NCBI GenBank assembly: GCA_963975425.1
Contig: CAXBGS010000003.1
Location: forward strand, 620,001-684,000
DNA from: CAXBGS01 sp963975425
Lineage (GTDB): Bacteria > Planctomycetota > Planctomycetia > Pirellulales > Pirellulaceae
Length of the DNA: 64,000 nt
Direction of reading: 5' to 3'
In this document: piece by piece, positions 36,838-45,885 of the stretch
Position numbering within the stretch: position 1 is the first letter of the stretch
How the letters are laid out: each line of letters begins with the position of its first letter
Program-made: the position numbers and the translations under genes
The notes under the pieces: model-generated
The model's database searches: none
Seen by the model: the letters and a program-made list of their open reading frames with translations, nothing else
What the model was told of the DNA's origin: nothing

Positions 36838-38463
36838 TCATTTCGCAGCGCGATAGCGGCGAATCAATTCGTTGGTCGAACTGTCATGACTTAGATCGGG
36901 TTCCGATGCAGACTCTAGTTCTGTAATGATATTCTTGGCCAACACCTTGCCAAGCTCGACGCCCCATTGATCAAACGCATCGATATTCCAGATCACGCTT
37001 TGGGTGTACACGCTGTGCTCGTAAAGGGCGACCAACTTACCCAGCACGCTGGGCGATAGCTGATCACCGAAAATCGTGTTGGACGGTCGGTTTCCTTGGA
37101 ACACGCGGTGTGGAACCAACCAGTCGTCGGTGCCTTCGGCTTTGACTTCGTCGGCCGTTTTTCCCATGGCCAGTGCTTCGCTTTGTGCTAACACGTTGGC
37201 AATCAGAATGTCTTGGTGGCTGCCGATCGGGTTGAGAGACTTTGCGAATGCAATAAAATCGCACGGTATCAGCCGAGTCCCCTGGTGAATCAGCTGATAA
37301 AACGAGTGCTGTCCATTCGTGCCCGGTTCGCCCCAGTAAATCAATCCCGTTTCATAATCAACGTTACTGCCGTTGGTCGTGACGTACTTGCCGTTGCTTT
37401 CCATGGTCAATTGCTGCAAGTAGGCCGGGAACCGACTGAGGTACTGTTCGTACGGAAGCACCGCGGTGGTTTCCACGCCGAAAAAATTTGAATACCAAAC
37501 CGACAGCAGGCCCATCAGCACCGGCAAGTTTTCATCGAAAGGGGCCGTGCGAAAGTGTTCGTCCATTTCGTGAAAGCCGTCGAGCATTTCACGGAAACCG
37601 TCGGGACCGATCGCGATCATTGTCGACAATCCGATCGCGGCGTCCATCGAGTAACGTCCCCCAACCCAGTCCCAAAATTCAAACATGTTCGCCGTATCGA
37701 TACCGAAGGCCGAAACCTTTTCCGCATTGGTTGATAGCGCGACGAAGTGCTTGGCGATTGCGGATTCTTCGCCGCCGACTCCGGCCAACAACCACTGTCG
37801 TGCCGTATCGGCATTGGTCATCGTTTCGATCGTTGTGAACGTTTTTGACGCAACGATAAACAGCGTTTCCTCCGGATCTAGCCCAACCGTTGCTTCCGCG
37901 AAATCGGTAGCGTCGACGTTGCTGACAAAGTGAAACGTCAGATTCCGATCGCTGTAGTGCCGCAGCGCCTCGTACGCCATCACCGGCCCCAGGTCCGATC
38001 CGCCGATGCCGATATTGACGACGTTGCGAATTCGTTTCCCGGTGTGTCCCTTCCAATCACCACTGCGCACCCGGTCACAAAATGCGGCCATCTTGTCCAG
38101 CACCGCGTGAACTTCTGGCACCACGTTTTCACCATCCACCGTCACGGTCGCACCGCGTGGCGCCCGCAGCGCAGTGTGCAAGACCGCGCGTCCCTCGGTC
38201 AAATTAATTTTCTCACCCGCGAACATCGCATCGATCTTGCCACGCAAGTCAACGGACTCGGCCAGCTTGATCAACAACGGGATTGTGTCGTCCGAAATAC
38301 GATTTTTGGAATAATCCAGATACAATCCCAACGCTTCGGTCGACATTCGCTTACCGCGGTCGGCGTCGTCGGCAAACATTTGCCGTAAATGGATGTCTTT
38401 AATCGATTCGTAATGGTCCGAAAGAGCTTTCCACTGCGGAGAAGAAGTCAAAGAGCTTGCCAT
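36838..38463 (-). CDS. pgi: Glucose-6-phosphate isomerase
   Basis: A 541-residue phosphoglucose isomerase interconverting glucose-6-P and fructose-6-P in glycolysis and gluconeogenesis. Motifs: GIGGSDLGP in the N-terminal half, SKTFTTIETMTNA, WVGGRYSMDAAIGLS, the region GTNGQHSFYQLIHQGTRL with the active-site His, and QSVIWNIDAFDQWGVELGK. The ATG at 38463 starts the conserved helix; the frame continues upstream to 38535. It is divergent from the RecA/KaiC-like gene. Confidence 0.97.
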   Translation of the reverse strand: MASSLTSSPQWKALSDHYESIKDIHLRQMFADDADRGKRMSTEALGLYLDYSKNRISDDTIPLLIKLAESVDLRGKIDAMFAGEKINLTEGRAVLHTALRAPRGATVTVDGENVVPEVHAVLDKMAAFCDRVRSGDWKGHTGKRIRNVVNIGIGGSDLGPVMAYEALRHYSDRNLTFHFVSNVDATDFAEATVGLDPEETLFIVASKTFTTIETMTNADTARQWLLAGVGGEESAIAKHFVALSTNAEKVSAFGIDTANMFEFWDWVGGRYSMDAAIGLSTMIAIGPDGFREMLDGFHEMDEHFRTAPFDENLPVLMGLLSVWYSNFFGVETTAVLPYEQYLSRFPAYLQQLTMESNGKYVTTNGSNVDYETGLIYWGEPGTNGQHSFYQLIHQGTRLIPCDFIAFAKSLNPIGSHQDILIANVLAQSEALAMGKTADEVKAEGTDDWLVPHRVFQGNRPSNTIFGDQLSPSVLGKLVALYEHSVYTQSVIWNIDAFDQWGVELGKVLAKNIITELESASEPDLSHDSSTNELIRRYRAAK

Positions 38464-38521
38464 CACGGCGTCCTTATTCGGGTGAAGTCGGTCAACGTAT
38501 TTCGAGAGAATAACATTGTGG

Positions 38522-38540
38522 CTCGGTTGTCCCAACCGAG
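38522..38540. promoter_or_regulatory. Perfect palindrome upstream of pgi (possible operator)
   Basis: CTCGGTTG-TCC-CAACCGAG: eight paired bases around three. It is 59 bp upstream of the pgi start. No T-run follows on either strand, so it is not a terminator. An operator role is inferred only from position. Confidence 0.4.
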
Positions 38541-38585
38541 GACCAGCACACTCGGTCGACGGGATCGTCGTTGGGGGTCACAGCA

Positions 38586-38625
38586 AGCCACAGAGAGACT
38601 AATCGAGCCACAGAGATACTAACGG
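38586..38625. repeat. Direct repeat of 20 bp, two copies
   Basis: AGCCACAGAGAGACTAATCG and AGCCACAGAGATACTAACGG lie side by side in the divergent spacer. Confidence 0.8.
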
Positions 38626-38780
38626 TGCAGTTCATCGCGATCACGGCGATGGCAACGGAAACGAACCTTTCGCTCACCCGGACAGTCAAAGTTCACTCAG
38701 GCGACTTCGCGCTCGGCGACTCGCGTGAGAATATACGACCCGCGTATTGCATTGCCCCGATTCTCTCATTTCCCGACATC

Positions 38781-39659
38781 ATGCCCCGACACCGAACCGG
38801 AAACGCGGAACTAGACGAACTCCTCGGCGGCGGACTGATCCCCGGAACGTTGACGGTGGTCATGGGTGCGTCGGGGATCGGCAAGACCCAACTGGGGATC
38901 GGATTTGCCAACGAAGGTCGACAACAAGAAGGCGAACCCGGCATCGTTTTCGATATGACTTCGCGCGGTGATTCGCAAAATCATGACGAATATGCTAGCC
39001 GGCTGGCGGATTGGAAATTGAAACCACGCGCGGTCGCTGACCGTGTTGATCTAAGCGAAATCTGGGCCCCCGATTCGACTCGCTCGGATTACATGCATGT
39101 CTTTCAACACAGCGGACGTCGCGTCACCGCTGGCGATATGGACAATGAACAATGGCGAGAGTGGAAACAAGAGCAGGCCAAGAAACTCGATCAGACAATC
39201 GCCTTCTTTTACGGAAACTTTGCACACGGCGTTCGTCGATCCGTCATTGATGGTGTCGAACCGACCGACAAAGCAGCCGATTCAATTCAGTTCGAACTGT
39301 TTGAATACATCTACCATCAAATCTTGCGGAAAGAACATGATTGGGTCGCTCGAGACTTGTTCCGCGTCGGCTACCGCGAACACGCCGACGCCGTTGCGGC
39401 ACACGCGTACGAGCACCAAGACGTCAGCTGTTTGCTGCTGTACACCAGTCACGAAGTCATGCTGGACGATCTGTTGACGCGTCCGATCCAAAGCGGCGAT
39501 GTCCTATCCAACGCCAACACGATTATCCTGATGGGAAAGACTCGAGACGGAAACAAAATGGGACGGGCATTGCACGTCGCGAAACATCGCGGCAGCGCGT
39601 GCGATGATTCGATCGTGCCTTTCGGAATCAACGAACAGGGACTTTCGATCCAAAGATAA
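38781..39659 (+). CDS. RecA/KaiC-like ATPase
   Basis: A 292-residue protein whose N-terminus is a KaiC/RadA-type P-loop domain: ELDELLGGGLIPGTLTVVMG, then the Walker A loop GASGIGKT at residues 29-36. After this the core carries a diverged middle (residues 75-190, with FAHGVRRSVIDGVEPTD) and the last strands LLLYTSHEVML and IILMGKTRDGNKMGRALHVAKHRGSA, similar to the final beta-strands of KaiC. No helicase, lexA or Ser/Thr kinase motif is apparent. ATG at 38781 directly begins the fold; the frame is open from 38571. The role is unknown. Confidence 0.78.
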   Translation: MPRHRTGNAELDELLGGGLIPGTLTVVMGASGIGKTQLGIGFANEGRQQEGEPGIVFDMTSRGDSQNHDEYASRLADWKLKPRAVADRVDLSEIWAPDSTRSDYMHVFQHSGRRVTAGDMDNEQWREWKQEQAKKLDQTIAFFYGNFAHGVRRSVIDGVEPTDKAADSIQFELFEYIYHQILRKEHDWVARDLFRVGYREHADAVAAHAYEHQDVSCLLLYTSHEVMLDDLLTRPIQSGDVLSNANTIILMGKTRDGNKMGRALHVAKHRGSACDDSIVPFGINEQGLSIQR

Positions 39660-39755
39660 TCGCGTCACCCAGCGGACAAGTCCATCGCTGACTTGACTTG
39701 GGATTGGATCGGCCCAAGTTCGACCACAATGGTGTCCCCAAAGCGGGCGGCACGA

Positions 39756-40334
39756 CTAAAACTGCCTGATTCGCAAACGCGGAACTCGTTTTGCGATCTG
39801 CGGCAGCGCCTCATCAACGATGCCCTCATTTGCCATTTCGTCGATTGATTTCGATTCATCGATCACGCAAGATTTCAGCAAGAGCACTTCGTCCGCCTGC
39901 ACTTCGATCGCCAACTGCACGGCAATCGAATCACTGGTGGTCCGCCAGTCCGTCGGCAACTCACTTGCGGCGTCACGATGATAAAAACTGGATGGACAAA
40001 TCAAGCTGGGAACATCCGATGCGAATCCCCGTGCACATCGTTCGGCCAGTTGTCCTTGGGTACCGATGACATGCCAAGTGGGAAACCAGAGATGCACTAG
40101 CTGCAGCGTCTTTTGCATCAGGTCCACGCACAACCAATGAATTTCAGTTGGGTCGGCGTGGTTAGCCGCGTCCAGCTCACGCACCGCGTCCACCATTGTG
40201 CCGCCTCCGACTAACACCAACACTTCGTCCGCCCGGCTCGTGCGACGATCACTGTCCGCAAGCCGCTGCGGCAATCGAGACCGCAGATCCTTTCGGCCAA
40301 GCAAACTGCCACCAAGCTTGACGACTCGCCGCAA
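39756..40334 (-). CDS. mfnE: Amino-acid-kinase-family enzyme, MfnE-like
   Basis: A 192-residue kinase of the amino-acid-kinase superfamily: VVKLGGSLLG at the N-terminus (phosphate loop), LVLVGGGTMVDAVRELDA, and a C-terminal DSIAVQLAIEVQADEVLLLK. MfnE phosphorylates (aminomethyl)furan-methyl phosphate in methanofuran synthesis; the assignment comes from the fold plus the partner genes. The start is inferred as TTG at complement 40332-40334, giving MRRVVKLGGSLLG with GGAAGGTGG ahead; an ATG further upstream would overlap the preceding gene by more than 100 bp. It follows the MfnF-like stop by 25 bp. It is the last gene of the three. Confidence 0.78.
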   Translation of the reverse strand: MRRVVKLGGSLLGRKDLRSRLPQRLADSDRRTSRADEVLVLVGGGTMVDAVRELDAANHADPTEIHWLCVDLMQKTLQLVHLWFPTWHVIGTQGQLAERCARGFASDVPSLICPSSFYHRDAASELPTDWRTTSDSIAVQLAIEVQADEVLLLKSCVIDESKSIDEMANEGIVDEALPQIAKRVPRLRIRQF

Positions 40335-40359
40335 TGAACCACCTTCCCCCAATCGAGAA

Positions 40360-41445
40360 CTACGACAGCTCTGATAAACACAACTCGGCGACAGCATACG
40401 CCGGCGCCGACCTGGAGACATCCGGGCCGAACTGTTCGCACAGCGAGACCGTGCGAATACCATCTGGCAGGTCAATCAAATCCGCTGCGTGACCACTAAG
40501 CACCACCACGGATCGACCATCCCATAGACGCTCAAACGATGCCTGAACGCGAGTCCGCGCGGCCAGAACAACCTGCTGGGCCAGATTTACTGCGTCGTCG
40601 ATAGAAACACTACGGTGGTCCAGCCCGATCATCCTGGCAAGTCGGTTGACCGACATTGCAATTGTGCGCGGCATTCCGTCTGCGGTATCGACATCGTCTT
40701 GAGATTCGACATTGGCTTTCAGCACGATGCGGGCGTCGTCGATCGTTGCGAAGACTTCGTTCATCACGCTGACGCGATCCCCGCGGTGCACCAAAGAGTC
40801 GACCAGACTGCACACCGCCGTGCGCCGGCATCCGACGTACACCAAAGTCCCTTCGCGCAAGCGATGAAAGTCCGTCGCTGCATCCGTGTTGACCGAGCCA
40901 TCGGCGATTGGAATCAAGTCCGTCGTTGTTGATCCGATATCAACCAATAACGCATCGGATTCGATTCTGCCTGCGATCCATGATGCCAGTGCGTGCCAAT
41001 TCGCGGCGGCGACCGCATCAGGTTCATTGATTGCCTTGTGCGCATCACAGAAGCTACCGTCGACACGATAAAAACGCACGTCGTCGATACCGATTTCACC
41101 AGCAGCGCGCATCGTATGTTCGACGATGTGCGTCACTCCCACCGCGCGATCGACAAAACCATCCGCCAATTCACCCGTCATCGTGACGGCCATCGCATCA
41201 CAAGGCCCGAGCGAATGAAGATCGCCAATCAAGGCCTGAGCGAGGTCCTCGGGCCGCCGCCACATGGGAAAACAACAAGCATGTGCGACTGGCCGAATCT
41301 CGGGATCTGAAAATGCGGTAGCGTACTTGAGGTTGGCTCCGCCGATGTCGACTCCGACCACATGTTTCGTCGACGACTTTCCTGTGCTCAGTTGATTCGC
41401 GCTGGGTTGATGAAAGCGAGGTTGATTCACACCAAATCGATTCAC
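40360..41445 (-). CDS. mfnF: Hydantoinase/oxoprolinase-like protein, MfnF-like
   Basis: A 361-residue protein of the ASKHA/hydantoinase-oxoprolinase type, the group annotated as 'tetrahydromethanopterin-linked C1 transfer pathway protein'. Seen: GVDIGGANLKYATAF (phosphate 1), VTMTGELADGFVDR, RVDGSFCDAHKAINEPD, LLVDIGSTTTDLIPI (phosphate 2) and VVLSGHAADLIDL (adenosine motif). MfnF couples the phosphorylated furan to glutamyl-tyramine in methanofuran synthesis. The start is GTG at complement 41443-41445, overlapping the ATP-grasp stop as GTGA; the frame open beyond it encodes Val/Asn/Gln/Pro-rich sequence. Confidence 0.83.
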   Translation of the reverse strand: MNRFGVNQPRFHQPSANQLSTGKSSTKHVVGVDIGGANLKYATAFSDPEIRPVAHACCFPMWRRPEDLAQALIGDLHSLGPCDAMAVTMTGELADGFVDRAVGVTHIVEHTMRAAGEIGIDDVRFYRVDGSFCDAHKAINEPDAVAAANWHALASWIAGRIESDALLVDIGSTTTDLIPIADGSVNTDAATDFHRLREGTLVYVGCRRTAVCSLVDSLVHRGDRVSVMNEVFATIDDARIVLKANVESQDDVDTADGMPRTIAMSVNRLARMIGLDHRSVSIDDAVNLAQQVVLAARTRVQASFERLWDGRSVVVLSGHAADLIDLPDGIRTVSLCEQFGPDVSRSAPAYAVAELCLSELS

Positions 41446-42464
41446 GCAGAGTTGATCGCCATGTCGTTCACCCAGACCTGCCCATCGGCCGACCAGCGCA
41501 CCGAATCCTTGGCCGCCGCACACGTCACGGGGCCGGTTTCGATGTCAAAGAGCCGGGCCGCCAGATTGCCGCGAATCATTCGCCTGAGTCCCACATAGGA
41601 CGTCGAAAATCGCGGGTTGATTTCGATGACGTAATCGTCACTGGGCGTGTCACCAAGGATCAAGTCGATGCCGACGAAGCCGCGAACGGTGGGCGGCATC
41701 GCCGAGACGGCATGAGAGGCCAGGGCGGTCGCACGCCGCTGCGCTTCGGTGTCCAGTGGTCCGGAACCGCCGGCGTATGAAAACGTATCGACCGAAATCG
41801 TCTGGCGTACAGCCGGCAAAAAGGTTTGCTGTGAACCCGATGCGATTAACGAGACCGAAATTGACTGCCCCGGCACCTTGGCCTGCAACATCTGGTCGTC
41901 CGCTAAATCCTGCACCGCATCGTCGAACGAATCGTAACACTGGATGTCTTGAGACGCGCAACCGTCACGTGGCTTGACGACAAATTCGGAAAGCTGACGC
42001 AGCTCGGTTTCGAATCGGTTGTCCGACGTGATCATCGACAAAGGGTGAGAGATACCCGATTCGTGCAGCGTCTTGGCGGTCTGCCATTTATCGCTCGCGA
42101 CTCGCAAGAAATCACCGCTTCCGGCGACCACATCGACACCGCTGGCTCGCAACATGGCGACACCCTGGGCGAGCAAACCGCCGCTTTCTGGAATAACAAC
42201 GACAGCCGCGTCGCAATCGCGTGCCGCAGCCACCCACTGCGCCCACAGTTGACCTGGGGGCTGCGTCGGAATCACTTGCGCGGCATCGATTTCAAGTCCC
42301 AAACGTTGATCAAGCGGCACGACTGCGTCGGCGAACTGCGAGACGTCTTCGACGATCGACCGCAACATGGCAGCGCCTTCCAATCGCAAACTGTCCGGCA
42401 CGTCATCGACGGATTGGTCGGCCAGACCGCCGCCACAAATGTATTCGCCAACAAAAATCCGCAT
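41442..42464 (-). CDS. mfnD: ATP-grasp ligase, MfnD-like
   Basis: A 340-residue ATP-grasp protein. N-terminus MRIFVGEYICGGGLAD, a typical start for this group; then GVDVVAGSGDFLRVASDKWQ (nucleotide region), EFVVKPRDGCASQD (ATP-binding Lys), QSISVSLIASG, and the metal site FVGIDLILGDTPSDDYVIEI followed by NPRFSTSYVGLRR. MfnD joins glutamate to tyramine. ATG at 42464 has GGGGTGG five bases ahead; a GTG at 42473 in the same frame is possible. It is the first of three overlapping genes (mfnD, mfnF, mfnE) and lies 126 bp downstream of the sufT-like gene on the same strand. The substrate is inferred, not proven. Confidence 0.82.
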   Translation of the reverse strand: MRIFVGEYICGGGLADQSVDDVPDSLRLEGAAMLRSIVEDVSQFADAVVPLDQRLGLEIDAAQVIPTQPPGQLWAQWVAAARDCDAAVVVIPESGGLLAQGVAMLRASGVDVVAGSGDFLRVASDKWQTAKTLHESGISHPLSMITSDNRFETELRQLSEFVVKPRDGCASQDIQCYDSFDDAVQDLADDQMLQAKVPGQSISVSLIASGSQQTFLPAVRQTISVDTFSYAGGSGPLDTEAQRRATALASHAVSAMPPTVRGFVGIDLILGDTPSDDYVIEINPRFSTSYVGLRRMIRGNLAARLFDIETGPVTCAAAKDSVRWSADGQVWVNDMAINSA

Positions 42465-42590
42465 GAATTCCACCCCAACGTTTTAGGGAGACTAGAGGAA
42501 GATCGGGGCCCAAAGAGCCCAACCAACATTCCCGGGGAAAATAATTCCCAGTCGATCCCAAGCGAAATCGTTCCCAGGAGCTTCGAAAGC

Positions 42591-42911
42591 TTAAAAGATC
42601 CCGAGGTGATCTCGTGCTTCATCGGTCATCTTTTCAGGTGACCATGCCGGTTCCATCACGACCTTGACTTCGGCGGATTCGACTTCATCCAAGCCTTCCG
42701 CGGCGGCCTTGGTACCGGCGACCAACTGGGGACCGGCAGGGCACATCGGACTTGTCATTGTCATCTCGATCTTTACGTCGTGCAGACCGTTTTCGTTTTC
42801 CTCACCCACATCCACGACATAGATGAGTCCCAGGTCGACGATATTAACGTACAACTCGGGGTCGATGACTTGCTTTAGCGCTTCACGCACTTTGTCTTCG
42901 GCCAGTGCCAT
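42591..42911 (-). CDS. sufT: SUF-associated MIP18/DUF59-type protein (SufT-like)
   Basis: A 106-residue iron-sulfur maturation factor: DKVREALKQVIDPELYVNIV, DLGLIYVVDV, KIEMTMTSPMCPAGPQL with the conserved Cys in SPMCP, and VVMEPAWSPEKMTDEARDHL. This matches the MIP18/PaaD/SufT family, which supports cluster delivery to target enzymes. It begins 6 bp after the sufD stop, so it belongs to the suf operon. Confidence 0.92.
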   Translation of the reverse strand: MALAEDKVREALKQVIDPELYVNIVDLGLIYVVDVGEENENGLHDVKIEMTMTSPMCPAGPQLVAGTKAAAEGLDEVESAEVKVVMEPAWSPEKMTDEARDHLGIF

Positions 42912-42917
42912 TGCTGA

Positions 42918-44222
42918 TCACTCGTATTCGCGTACTTGACGTGCGATCGCGGCACCCAAAGCCTCGCGAACGCTTTCGATCGTGATTCGATCAAAGATTT
43001 GCTGGAAAAATCCAGTCACTATCATACGCGTTGCCTCTTTCGGAGTGAATCCGCGGCATCTCGCGTAAAACAATTGTTCTTCATCGACCTTGGCTGTCGT
43101 GCTGCCGTGCGTGCACCGAACGTCATCGGCCTCAATCTCAAGCCCAGGAATCGAATCGGCTCGCGAATGCTCCGATAAGACCAGATTGTCATTACGCTGG
43201 TATCCGTTGGTCTGCTGGGCGATTGGATCGACCTTGATCATCCCACGCCATACCGTTCGACTTCGGTCTTGCTGAGCCGACTTGTAAAGAAAGTCACTTT
43301 GGCAACTTGGGGCACGATGGTGCTGCAGGGTGTGATAGGCAAGATGCTGACGCTGCTCGGTGAACATCACACCATTGACTTGGCAATTCGCCCCCGGGCC
43401 GACCAATTCGACCGATTGATTGACCTTGGACAACATCGATCCCATCGCCGCAATGGTCCACTGCAGCGTCGCGTCCCGATCGACACTCGCACTTTGGTGT
43501 GCGAAATGGAACGTTTTCAAGCCCCATTCCTGCAGATTGACATACCGCAGATGCGACCCTGGTTTCTGGATCAGCTCGACCGCACCCAAGTGAACGCCCG
43601 CCGAATCGGCGGTCGCGCCGTTGGATTCATGCAACACGGTCGCCTCGGCGCCCTCGTCCAACACGATCAATGTGTGCGTTGTATCGGTTCCACCATCGGA
43701 CAACATCGAACCGATGTGCAAAGGCCGATCGATCACGACACCACGGGGAACATATAGAAATTGCCCGCCCGACCAGAACGCCGCGTGCATCGCGGCAAAC
43801 TTGTCGTAATCGGGATCAAAAATCGTGTACAGATGCGGCCGAACCAACTCGGGCTGCTCGCGGCACAGTCGATCCAGGGAACCGAAAACGACGCCTTTGG
43901 CCGCCAAAGATTCGTCGATCGATTCGCCGATGACATGACTGTCAATGGTTTCCACCGAACCAGCCAGGTCAACGCCCTCACGCAACTGACAAACCATCGG
44001 CAAGTCGGGGGCTGCCGCCACGGGAGCACTGAACTTGTTCAGCTGGAACGTTCGAATGTCCGTGCGAATCCATTCTTCGTGGCGACGATCGGGCCACTGC
44101 ATCGTTTCGGCATGCGCGAACGCCTCGCGGCGCAGGTCCGTCAACCAATCGGGTTCGTTGCGTGAATCTAAGAACGCTTCAAAGCCGGCGGCATCGAACG
44201 TTTGAGTAAGAGTTTGAGGCAT
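42918..44222 (-). CDS. sufD: SUF iron-sulfur cluster assembly protein SufD
   Basis: A 434-residue beta-helix scaffold partner of SufB. Conserved parts are an N-terminal NEPDWLTDLRREAFAHAETM, SQGGQFLYVPRGVVI-type sequence (here WSGGQFLYVPRGVVID), and the C-terminal core ADDVRCTHGSTTAKVDEEQL, where the His of RCTHG matches the important E. coli SufD His360, then YARCRGFTPKEATRMIV. It is 128 bp downstream of sufB; that spacer carries a short repeat. Confidence 0.95.
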   Translation of the reverse strand: MPQTLTQTFDAAGFEAFLDSRNEPDWLTDLRREAFAHAETMQWPDRRHEEWIRTDIRTFQLNKFSAPVAAAPDLPMVCQLREGVDLAGSVETIDSHVIGESIDESLAAKGVVFGSLDRLCREQPELVRPHLYTIFDPDYDKFAAMHAAFWSGGQFLYVPRGVVIDRPLHIGSMLSDGGTDTTHTLIVLDEGAEATVLHESNGATADSAGVHLGAVELIQKPGSHLRYVNLQEWGLKTFHFAHQSASVDRDATLQWTIAAMGSMLSKVNQSVELVGPGANCQVNGVMFTEQRQHLAYHTLQHHRAPSCQSDFLYKSAQQDRSRTVWRGMIKVDPIAQQTNGYQRNDNLVLSEHSRADSIPGLEIEADDVRCTHGSTTAKVDEEQLFYARCRGFTPKEATRMIVTGFFQQIFDRITIESVREALGAAIARQVREYE

Positions 44223-44254
44223 GTTGAGTTTAAAGAGAGATTTGTGAATTCGTA

Positions 44255-44295
44255 TTTCGGGTTAACGTTTCGGGTTAACGCATTTCGAGTCAACG
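44255..44295. repeat. Tandem repeat, period 13, between sufB and sufD
   Basis: TTTCGGGTTAACG occurs twice in direct succession, then once in diverged form (TTTCGAGTCAACG). GTTAAC is itself a palindrome. It lies within the suf operon spacer. Confidence 0.8.
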
Positions 44296-44350
44296 CCATC
44301 GGAGCGACAGAATTTCTGATTACCAATCTCAGACTCGTCGCCATCGATCG

Positions 44351-45757
44351 CTAACCCACGCTGCCTTCCATTTGCAACTGGATCAAGCGGTTCATTTCAA
44401 TCGCGTACTCCATCGGCAACTCTTTGACGAGTGGCTCGATGAAACCGTTGACGATCATCGTGCTCGCTTCCTGTTCGGTCAGCCCGCGGCTAAGCAGATA
44501 GAACATCTGCTCTTCGCCGATCCGCGAGACGCTGGCTTCGTGTCCGATTTGAACGTCTTGTTCGGCGATCTCGATATACGGGTAAGTATCGCTGCGACTT
44601 TCGGGGTCCAAGATCAACGCATCACACACGACGTTATTCTTGCTGTTGTGAGCACCGGGTTCGACACGAACGAGCCCGCGATAGCTGCTGCGCCCGCCGT
44701 TCTTGCTAATGCTCTTGCTGATAATTTGACCGGTCGTATTTGGGGCCGCGTGCACCAACTTGGCACCGGCATCCTGGTGCTGTCCGGCACTTGAGAATGC
44801 GATCGACAGGATTTCACCGCGCGCTCCCGGTTCCATCATGTGCACGGCGGGGTACTTCATGGTTAGCTTGCTGCCCAGATTGCCGTCGACCCATTCCATC
44901 GTCGCGTCACCGTATGCGTAAGCACGCTTGGTGACCAAGTTGTAAATGTTGTTGGCCCAGTTCTGGATGGTCGTGTATCGACACCGCGCGTTGCGTTTCA
45001 CCACGACCTCGACGACCGCACTGTGCAGACTTTCGGTGCTATACATCGGCGCGGTACACCCTTCGACGTAGTGCACGCTGGCACCTTCGTCGACGATGAT
45101 CAGGGTTCGTTCAAACTGCCCCATGCTTTCGGCATTAATTCGAAAATACGCCTGCAGCGGGAAATTAATATGCACGCCCTTGGGGACGTAGATGAACGAA
45201 CCGCCCGACCAGACGGCGCTATTGAGCGCCGCAAACTTGTTGTCGTCCGGCGGGATGATCTTACCGAAGTACTCACGCAGCAAGTCGGGATGTTCACGAA
45301 CCGCAGTGTCGGTATCCGTAAAGATCACGCCTTGCTTTGCCAAGTCTTCTTCGAGTGACCCGTAAACCACTTCGCTTTCGAACTGCGCTTTGACACCGGA
45401 GAGAAATTTCTTTTCGGCTTCGGGAATACCAAGCTTATCGAACGTGTCCTTGATTTCCTGAGGCACATCGTCCCACGACTTTTCCTGGTGGTCCGTGGGT
45501 TTGAGGTAGTAATAGATATCTTGAAAATCGATATCGATGCTGCCGCCCCACTTGGGCATCGGTCGCGCTTCGAATTTGGCTAGCGAGTCCAATCGAAATT
45601 TGCGCATCCAGTCGGGTTCGTTCTTGATATCAGAAATCTGATTCACGACGTCCGCGCTCAAGCCTTTCTCGGCTTTGAATACGCCCGTGGTCTCGGTGCG
45701 AAAGTTGTACTTATTGATTTCGCCAACAGCAGCGTTTTCAGTCACGTCGATTGACAT
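44351..45757 (-). CDS. sufB: SUF iron-sulfur cluster assembly protein SufB
   Basis: A 468-residue scaffold protein on which iron-sulfur clusters are built with SufC and SufD. It contains the expected regions KNEPDWMRKFRLDSLAKFEA, AVWSGGSFIYVPKGVHINFP, GCTAPMYSTESLHSAVVEVV, and the core cysteine in NNVVCDALILDPESRSDTYP, aligning with E. coli SufB Cys405, followed by HEASVSRIGEEQMFYLLSRG. ATG at 45757. It lies 128 bp after sufC. Confidence 0.97.
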   Translation of the reverse strand: MSIDVTENAAVGEINKYNFRTETTGVFKAEKGLSADVVNQISDIKNEPDWMRKFRLDSLAKFEARPMPKWGGSIDIDFQDIYYYLKPTDHQEKSWDDVPQEIKDTFDKLGIPEAEKKFLSGVKAQFESEVVYGSLEEDLAKQGVIFTDTDTAVREHPDLLREYFGKIIPPDDNKFAALNSAVWSGGSFIYVPKGVHINFPLQAYFRINAESMGQFERTLIIVDEGASVHYVEGCTAPMYSTESLHSAVVEVVVKRNARCRYTTIQNWANNIYNLVTKRAYAYGDATMEWVDGNLGSKLTMKYPAVHMMEPGARGEILSIAFSSAGQHQDAGAKLVHAAPNTTGQIISKSISKNGGRSSYRGLVRVEPGAHNSKNNVVCDALILDPESRSDTYPYIEIAEQDVQIGHEASVSRIGEEQMFYLLSRGLTEQEASTMIVNGFIEPLVKELPMEYAIEMNRLIQLQMEGSVG

Positions 45758-45885
45758 GGGAAATTCCTAACGGAGTTCTTTCTTGAAGTGATATTTTGTC
45801 GGTTCGGCAACCAGAGCTTCGTGCTCGACTGGTTGGTGTTTGCCTCGCTCGTGCTCGTCTCGGATTGCCGATATATGACCGCCAT

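Larger units (their letters stand above)
38464..38780. other. Divergent spacer of 317 bp with a palindrome and a direct repeat
   Basis: Between pgi and the KaiC-like gene. It holds the perfect hairpin at 38522-38540 and two copies of a 20-base direct repeat at 38586-38625 (both listed). Both promoters should lie here. Confidence 0.6.
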
